A stretch of 5,383 nucleotides of DNA from an uncultured Novosphingobium sp. (GTDB taxonomy: Bacteria; Pseudomonadota; Alphaproteobacteria; Sphingomonadales; Sphingomonadaceae). Position 1 is the first letter of the stretch; each line of letters opens with the position of its first letter. The notes under the pieces were generated by a model that saw only the letters and a list, made by a program, of their open reading frames with translations, was not told where the DNA came from and did no database searches. The stretch is taken from the NCBI GenBank assembly GCA_937860195.1, contig CALMBN010000226.1, positions 1-5,383 on the forward strand, given 5' to 3'. The translations under genes were made by a program, and so were the position numbers. This document shows positions 1 through 5,383 of the stretch, piece by piece.

Positions 1-131
1 TGGGAGCGCACGGTGCACGGCAACCCGTCACACGGCGCTCGGAAGCGCGTTCGCGCGCGACGAGGGTCTAGCGGCTTGTACGGGACCCGACATTGCAATC
101 GAGGCGAGTACCTAAACTCAGGAGTTTCCCC
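1..131. other. Left-end leader with no recognised gene
   Basis: This GC-rich stretch (about 73% GC in bases 1-60 by hand count) precedes the first plausible start codon at 132. Short open frames cross it, but their translations are rich in arginine and serine and look like no protein family. I found no convincing pair of -35 and -10 promoter boxes. The only structure is an 8-base palindrome (ATTGCAAT, 92-99) and an inverted repeat around the ribosome-binding site at 114-127. It could be the 5' untranslated region of whatever gene supplied the leader peptide that follows. Confidence 0.4.
120..124 (+). promoter_or_regulatory. Ribosome-binding site AGGAG for the ATG at 132
   Basis: AGGAG lies seven bases before the ATG at 132, which is near-ideal Shine-Dalgarno spacing. 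This is why I chose 132 over the in-frame TTG at 93, which lacks such a site. The site sits inside a small inverted repeat (114-127), so a weak hairpin could partly mask it. Confidence 0.55.
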
Positions 132-269
132 ATGCAGACATTCGCAAAGCTTGCTCCGTTCGCGTTCATGCTCGGTTGCACCGACATGGAGACGGTCTCC
201 CCCGACGAGGTTGCGACGCCCGAGGAGTCAGGCGACGACGGCGATCCCACCGCGTACCCGGACGCGCCC
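132..269 (+). pseudogene. Lipoprotein-like N-terminal fragment (unrecognised)
   Basis: The first 16 codons read MQTFAKLAPFAFMLGC: one lysine, a short hydrophobic run and a cysteine at residue 16. This resembles a bacterial lipoprotein signal, but the residues before the cysteine (Met-Leu-Gly) fit the consensus lipobox only moderately. An acidic, proline-rich linker follows (about residues 17-46, rich in Glu, Asp, Pro and Thr), as is common just after the cysteine of surface lipoproteins. I do not recognise the family. The right limit is placed where the hydrophobic transporter-like segment begins and is approximate. The good ribosome-binding site suggests this is the authentic start of some gene whose remainder is missing. 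Confidence 0.3.
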
Positions 270-365
270 GAGATCAGCTTCGTGCAGTGGACGCTGGCCT
301 GGCTGCCGGTGGTGCTCCTGTACCTGCCAATCGGCTGGTGGCTCTTGACGCGCGTGTTGTTCCAG
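270..365 (+). pseudogene. Fragment resembling DASS/SLC13 anion transporter
   Basis: The translation starts EISFVQWTLAWLPVV and continues through a hydrophobic helix to WWLLTRVLF. An 'ISF..W' segment followed by 'LP', a long hydrophobic stretch and 'W.LLTR.LF' is a pattern I associate with a late transmembrane segment of the divalent-anion:sodium symporter (DASS, SLC13) family of inner-membrane carboxylate and sulfate transporters. Only about 32 codons are present of a family that is usually 450-600 residues long, so it cannot function as a transporter. Both limits are approximate. Another inner-membrane protein with a similar helix is possible, since this rests on pattern memory and not on an alignment. 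Confidence 0.4.
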
Positions 366-377
366 GTGCCCGCGGAC

Positions 378-851
378 CTCGGACGCTCCGGCGAGGTGAT
401 CGCGGCCGACACGCTGCTGGCCGATGCCGATCTGCGCAAATGGGTGGAGATCGCGGGCGCCTCGCCCACGCCGGTGGCGGCCGCCTCCTTCGACAGCACG
501 GCCGGCGAGCGGCTGCTCAAGGCGCAACTGCGCGTGGCCGACCTGGCCGCATTCGGGGCCTTCTCGCGAGCGGAGCTGGCCGCCGTCGGCGCACTTTTGA
601 AGTACGTCGAGCTGACGCAGCTCGGCAAGAAGCCCTGCCTGCGGCCGCCGCGGCGGACGGGAGCCTCGGATCGTCTCGTCATCGATGCGCCGACACGGAC
701 GAGCCTCGAGCTGCTGCGCTCGCTGTCAGGCGAGAGGGGTACGAGCCTGCTCGGCGTGATCGACCGGACCGTCACGGGACCCGGCGCGCGTGAGCTGGCG
801 GGCCGGCTGGCCAGTCCGCTGCGCGACCCGGAGGCGATCGCCGCGCGCATG
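378..851 (+). pseudogene. mutS: Internal fragment of DNA mismatch repair protein MutS
   Basis: MutS recognises mismatched bases and starts methyl-directed or nick-directed repair in the cytoplasm. The translation contains several landmarks of proteobacterial MutS in the right order: FDSTAGERLL, then AFGAFSRAELAAVGALLKYV, then ELTQ.GK.P.L.PPRR, then IDAPTRTSLELLRSLSGERG, then [17 protein letters not shown] and [17 protein letters not shown] text (here [13 protein letters not shown]). These belong to the end of the connector domain and the start of the core (lever) domain, roughly residues 190-350 of a protein of about 850-900. The N-terminal mismatch-binding domain with its Phe-x-Glu motif, the clamp and the Walker ATPase are all absent. 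Similarity stops abruptly at the methionine codon at 849. The wording (PPRR, GAFSRAEL) suggests an alphaproteobacterial source. It is a remnant or a misjoined piece and not a functional gene. The left limit is approximate. Confidence 0.8.
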
Positions 852-854
852 GGG
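849..854. other. Junction between MutS fragment and glgB
   Basis: MutS-like reading (codons starting 831, 834 and so on, ending ARM at 849-851) changes to GlgB-like reading in another frame ([20 protein letters not shown] from codon 854). There is no intergenic space, promoter or ribosome-binding site. The glgB frame meets a TGA at 791-793 and contains no start codon between there and 881. No terminal inverted repeat, target-site duplication or insertion-sequence end is visible. Library or assembly chimerism is the simplest explanation. Illegitimate recombination in a real genome is the alternative. Confidence 0.75.
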
Positions 855-2308
855 CCAAGGCCGATCCCCGGCGCGAGCCGATGGCGATCTATGAGGTTCA
901 CCCCGGATCGTGGCAACGCGACCAGCACGGCTGGTTCCAGTCCTGGGACACGATGGCCGAAACGCTGATCCCCTATGTGGCCGAAATGGGCTTTACCCAT
1001 ATCGAGTTCATGCCGGTCAGCGAGCATCCCTACGATCCCAGCTGGGGCTATCAGACCACCGGACTCTATGCCCCTTCCGCGCGGTTTGGCGGGCCCGACG
1101 GCTTTGCCCGGTTCATCGATGGTGCGCACCGGGCGGGGATTTCGGTGCTGATCGACTGGGTGCCGGCGCATTTCCCGGTCGACGAGCACGGCCTCGCCCA
1201 TTTCGACGGCACCGCGCTTTATGAGCATGAGGACCCGCGGCTCGGTTTTCACCCTGACTGGAACACCGCGATCTACAATTTCGGACGGCGCGAGGTGATG
1301 AGCTTCCTCGTCAACAACGCGCTGTTCTGGGCCGAACATTACCACGTCGACGGTCTTCGGGTCGATGCCGTCGCATCGATGCTCTACCGCGATTACAGCC
1401 GCAAAGATGGGGAGTGGATCCCCAACGAATGGGGCGGGCGCGAGAACTGGGAAGCGGTTGAATTCCTCCGTGCGATGAACAAGGCGCTTTACGGCACGCA
1501 CCCCGGGATCGTGACGATCGCAGAGGAATCAACCTCGTGGCCCGGGGTATCGAAGCCAGCGCATGAAGGCGGCCTGGGGTTTGGGTTCAAGTGGAACATG
1601 GGCTTCATGCACGACACGCTGCAATACATGGCGCGTGATCCGGTCCACCGGAAGTTCCACCACGACGAGATTACCTTCGGGCTGGTCTATGCCTTCAGCG
1701 AAAATTTTGTGCTGCCGCTCAGCCACGACGAGGTGGTTCACGGCAAGGGCTCGCTGCTGACCAAGATGAGCGGCGATGACTGGCAGAAATTCGCCAACCT
1801 GCGGGCCTATTACGGCCTGATGTGGGGCTATCCCGGCAAGAAGTTGCTGTTCATGGGGCAGGAGTTCGCCCAACGCCGCGAATGGAGCGAGGAACGCGCG
1901 CTTGATTGGGACTTGCTGAATCACCCGGCCCACGCAGGCGTGAGCCGCCTGGTCCGCGATCTCAACCGGCTTTACCGCGAAAAACCGGCGCTCCATGCCC
2001 GCGACTGTGAGGCGGAAGGGTTCGAGTGGCTGGTTGTCGACGATGCCCAGGCTTCGGTCTTCGCTTGGCTGCGCAAGGCCCCGGGCGCGGCACCGATCGC
2101 GGTGGTCAGCAACATGACACCGGCCTTGCACGACCATTATCGCTTGCCGCTGCCGCATGACGGCCTGTGGCGCGAGGTGCTCAACAGCGACGCGGAAATC
2201 TATGGCGGCAGCGGCAAGGGCAACCTTGGCGCGGTCACTGCGCAGCACGGCGGCGCGCAAATCGTGCTGCCACCACTGGCAACGGTAATGTTCGAATTCG
2301 TGGGATGA
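854..2308 (+). CDS. glgB: 1,4-alpha-glucan branching enzyme GlgB, 5'-truncated
   Basis: GlgB (EC 2.4.1.18) cuts an alpha-1,4 glucan and transfers the piece to form alpha-1,6 branches in cytoplasmic glycogen. Counting from the internal Met at 881, the GH13 (beta/alpha)8 landmarks are [16 protein letters not shown] (55-70), DWVPAHF (92-98), DGLRVDAV with nucleophile Asp162 (codon 1364), AEEST with acid/base Glu215 (codon 1523) and [14 protein letters not shown] with transition-state Asp283 (codon 1727). A C-terminal beta domain follows and ends FEFVG. All three catalytic residues are present. Compared with E. coli GlgB (728 residues, nucleophile Asp405), about 230 N-terminal residues are missing, including the N1 and CBM48 carbohydrate-binding domains. 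The ATG at 881 is the conserved Met of 'PMAIYEVH', with no convincing ribosome-binding site, and is not the true start. The reading begins without a start codon at the junction. glgC follows after 28 bases, so the gene heads a glgBCA operon. Family identity is very sure; whether the gene is really broken in the source genome is not. Confidence 0.93.
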   Translation, partial: AKADPRREPMAIYEVHPGSWQRDQHGWFQSWDTMAETLIPYVAEMGFTHIEFMPVSEHPYDPSWGYQTTGLYAPSARFGGPDGFARFIDGAHRAGISVLIDWVPAHFPVDEHGLAHFDGTALYEHEDPRLGFHPDWNTAIYNFGRREVMSFLVNNALFWAEHYHVDGLRVDAVASMLYRDYSRKDGEWIPNEWGGRENWEAVEFLRAMNKALYGTHPGIVTIAEESTSWPGVSKPAHEGGLGFGFKWNMGFMHDTLQYMARDPVHRKFHHDEITFGLVYAFSENFVLPLSHDEVVHGKGSLLTKMSGDDWQKFANLRAYYGLMWGYPGKKLLFMGQEFAQRREWSEERALDWDLLNHPAHAGVSRLVRDLNRLYREKPALHARDCEAEGFEWLVVDDAQASVFAWLRKAPGAAPIAVVSNMTPALHDHYRLPLPHDGLWREVLNSDAEIYGGSGKGNLGAVTAQHGGAQIVLPPLATVMFEFVG

Positions 2309-2324
2309 ATGCCAACAGGCATCG

Positions 2325-2332
2325 GGAAGGGG
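2325..2332 (+). promoter_or_regulatory. Ribosome-binding site for glgC
   Basis: The purine run GGAAGGGG ends four bases before the ATG at 2337, in the 28-base gap after glgB. It supports 2337 as the glgC start. No terminator or promoter fits in this gap, so glgC is probably co-transcribed with glgB. Confidence 0.6.
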
Positions 2333-2336
2333 ATCG

Positions 2337-3599
2337 ATGGCAGAGAAGAGACAAGCACCACTGGCGCGCGATGCAATGGCCTATGTCCTGGCGGGAGGTC
2401 GCGGCAGCCGCTTGATGGAATTGACGGACCGGCGGGCCAAACCAGCGGTCTATTTCGGCGGAATGTCGCGGATTATCGACTTTGCCCTGTCCAACGCGAT
2501 CAATTCAGGGATCCGCCGAATCGGCGTCGCGACCCAGTACAAGGCGCATTCGCTGATCCGCCACATGAATCGCGCATGGAATTTCATGCGGCCCGAGCGG
2601 AACGAAAGCTTCGATATCCTGCCCGCCTCGCAACGCATTTCGGAGATGATGTGGTACGAAGGGACTGCCGATGCGGTTTATCAGAACATCGACATCATCC
2701 AATCCTACGCGCCCAAATACATGGTGATTCTGGCGGGCGATCACATTTACAAGATGGACTACGAATTGATGCTGCAACAGCACGTCAATTCGGGCGCGGA
2801 TGTCACAGTCGGCTGCCTGGTCGTGCCGCGCGCCGAAGCCACCGGATTTGGTGTGATGGCGGCCGACAAAAAGGGCACGATCACCGCTTTCGTCGAGAAG
2901 CCCTCCGACCCGCCGGGAATTCCAGGCGATCCTGACCATGCGCTGGCCTCGATGGGGATCTATGTTTTCGAGACGGCATTCCTGTTCGAACAGCTTCGCC
3001 GCGATGCCGAAACGCCGGGGTCCAGGCGCGATTTTGGCGGCGATATCATCCCCTATATCGTCAAGCACGGAAAGGCCGTGGCGCACCGCTTTACCGACAG
3101 TTGCATCCGCGCTGCCGACCAGATCGAGGAATACTGGCGCGATGTCGGCACGCTCGATGCCTATTTTGATGCAAACCTCGACCTTACCGATACGGTTCCC
3201 AAGCTCAACATGTACGACCGCGACTGGCCGATCTGGACCGATCAGATCATCGCCGCTCCCGCAAAATTCGTTCACGACGAAGACGGGCGGCGCGGCCATG
3301 CAATCTCCTCGCTGATCAGCCAGGACTGCATCGTTTCGGGCGCGGTGGCAAAGCGCAGCCTGCTGTTCACCGGGGTCAAGATGGGCAGCTTTTCGAGCGT
3401 CGATGAGGCTGTGGTCCTGCCCCACTGCAATATCGGAAGGGGTGCGCGACTGAGCCGGGTCATCATCGATTCAGGTGTGCGCATCCCCGAGGAACTGGTG
3501 GTAGGAGAAGACCCGGTGCTGGATGCCCAGCGCTTTCGCCGCAGCGACAACGGGGTCTGCCTGATCACCCGGGCGATGATTGAGCAGCTCAAAGGCTGA
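2337..3599 (+). CDS. glgC: Glucose-1-phosphate adenylyltransferase GlgC
   Basis: GlgC (ADP-glucose pyrophosphorylase, EC 2.7.7.27) makes ADP-glucose and pyrophosphate from glucose-1-phosphate and ATP, the committed and regulated step of bacterial glycogen synthesis. The protein is 420 residues, close to the usual 420-430. The nucleotidyltransferase domain shows the glycine-rich loop LAGGRGSRL (18-26), RAKPAV (33-38), WYEGTADAV (106-114), [11 protein letters not shown] with metal-binding Asp135 (132-142, equivalent to E. coli Asp142) and FVEKP with Lys188 for glucose-1-phosphate. DFGGDIIPY (232-240) and YWRDVGT (266-272) follow. From about residue 320 comes the left-handed beta-helix domain that mediates tetramer contacts and allostery. 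E. coli Lys39, part of the fructose-1,6-bisphosphate site, is Arg here (TDRRAKP), as I recall for alphaproteobacterial enzymes that respond to fructose-6-phosphate and pyruvate. That regulation is inferred from family. The gene appears complete and ends two bases before glgA. Confidence 0.97.
   Translation: MAEKRQAPLARDAMAYVLAGGRGSRLMELTDRRAKPAVYFGGMSRIIDFALSNAINSGIRRIGVATQYKAHSLIRHMNRAWNFMRPERNESFDILPASQRISEMMWYEGTADAVYQNIDIIQSYAPKYMVILAGDHIYKMDYELMLQQHVNSGADVTVGCLVVPRAEATGFGVMAADKKGTITAFVEKPSDPPGIPGDPDHALASMGIYVFETAFLFEQLRRDAETPGSRRDFGGDIIPYIVKHGKAVAHRFTDSCIRAADQIEEYWRDVGTLDAYFDANLDLTDTVPKLNMYDRDWPIWTDQIIAAPAKFVHDEDGRRGHAISSLISQDCIVSGAVAKRSLLFTGVKMGSFSSVDEAVVLPHCNIGRGARLSRVIIDSGVRIPEELVVGEDPVLDAQRFRRSDNGVCLITRAMIEQLKG
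3591..3595 (+). promoter_or_regulatory. Ribosome-binding site for glgA inside glgC
   Basis: AAAGG ends six bases before the glgA ATG at 3602 and lies within the last codons of glgC. It is a modest Shine-Dalgarno match. With a gap of only two bases between the glgC stop and the glgA start, ribosomes finishing glgC could restart on glgA. Confidence 0.45.
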
Positions 3600-3601
3600 C
3601 G

Positions 3602-5383
<1,782 letters not shown>

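Larger units (their letters stand above)
132..968 (+). other. Chimeric open frame: leader + membrane segment + MutS piece
   Basis: From the ATG at 132 the frame stays open for 278 codons to a stop at 966-968. A gene caller would probably report it as a hypothetical protein. Three unlike parts follow one another in the same frame: a lipoprotein-like leader and acidic linker (132 to about 269), a hydrophobic transporter-like helix (about 270-365), and an internal MutS segment (about 378-851). After about 851 the frame continues out of phase through glgB DNA (the glgB frame is that of 881), so the last 38 or so residues are a frame-shadow with no biological meaning. No known family has this architecture. 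I read it as joined fragments and not as a true gene. Staying in frame across the two joins is unremarkable in DNA this GC-rich, where stop codons are rare. Confidence 0.6.

Noticed and set aside
92..99. Perfect 8-base palindrome ATTGCAAT
   Set aside because: It is too short and isolated to call an operator. One such palindrome in 5 kb is not surprising.
76..104. Possible promoter with TTGTAC at 76-81 as a -35 box
   Set aside because: No acceptable -10 hexamer occurs 16-18 bases downstream, so it cannot be supported.
881..883. ATG at 881 as the true start of a short, natural GlgB
   Set aside because: It is the internal Met of the conserved 'PMAIYEVH' stretch, and family-like codons (AKADPRREP) precede it back to 854. 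No good ribosome-binding site lies upstream, so it is an internal codon of a truncated gene.
132..968. A novel membrane-anchored MutS-like protein as a new system
   Set aside because: The MutS piece lacks both the mismatch-binding domain and the ATPase, the transporter piece is one helix, and the frame ends in out-of-phase glgB DNA. Joined fragments explain this better than a new protein architecture.
68..1501. A 477-codon open frame on the minus strand
   Set aside because: It lies antisense to both the MutS fragment and the GlgB catalytic domain and runs straight through the junction. Its translation is low-complexity (Ser, Arg, Ala, Pro) in the left part and matches no family I recognise. 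Long antisense frames are expected in GC-rich coding DNA.
1529..2260. A 243-codon open frame on the minus strand inside glgB
   Set aside because: It is fully antisense to the conserved GlgB catalytic and C-terminal domains and has no family signature. The similar frame at 3629-4396, antisense to glgA, was rejected for the same reason.
2505..3425. A 306-codon open frame on the minus strand inside glgC
   Set aside because: It is the antisense shadow of a strongly conserved GlgC reading frame, with no recognisable motif of its own.

Overview
The window holds the distal part of a bacterial glycogen-synthesis operon on the + strand: glgB (5'-truncated), then glgC, glgA and the start of a phosphoglucomutase gene. 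It is joined at its left end to about 850 bases of unrelated, patchwork sequence. The glycogen genes look alphaproteobacterial. GlgC carries the TDRRAKPAV form of the N-terminal loop that I associate with Alphaproteobacteria such as Agrobacterium and Rhodobacter. The gene order and the moderately high, uneven GC suggest a sphingomonad-like organism, but that finer placement is inference.

Left arm (1 to about 851). Bases 1-131 show no recognisable gene. A good ribosome-binding site (AGGAG) precedes an ATG at 132, which opens a frame of 278 codons ending at 968. That frame does not read as one protein family. It begins with a short hydrophobic, lipoprotein-like leader and an acidic linker. A transmembrane stretch resembling the C-terminal end of a DASS/SLC13 anion transporter follows. 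From about 378 to 851 it is a clear internal piece of the mismatch-repair protein MutS, without its N-terminal mismatch-binding domain or its ATPase. Sampled lines here are about 73-75% GC by hand count, against about 52% and 63% in two lines of the glycogen genes.

Junction (about 849-854). MutS similarity stops and GlgB similarity starts within a few bases, in a different reading frame. The glgB frame is closed by a TGA at 791-793, and no ATG, GTG or TTG occurs in that frame before the internal ATG at 881. The N-terminal third of GlgB is therefore absent here, not merely mis-called. This fits a chimeric clone or assembly, or a real rearrangement that broke glgB.

Right arm (854 to 5383). The genes are tightly packed: 28 bases between glgB and glgC, 2 bases between glgC and glgA, and a start/stop overlap between glgA and pgm. 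Pgm interconverts glucose-6-phosphate and glucose-1-phosphate, GlgC makes ADP-glucose, GlgA builds the alpha-1,4 chain, and GlgB adds alpha-1,6 branches. The catalytic residues of GlgB (GH13 domain), GlgC and GlgA are all visible. The pgm gene runs off the right edge just before its expected catalytic-serine motif. I saw no tRNA, rRNA, CRISPR array, insertion sequence, terminator or new system. The most notable thing is the mosaic left end.
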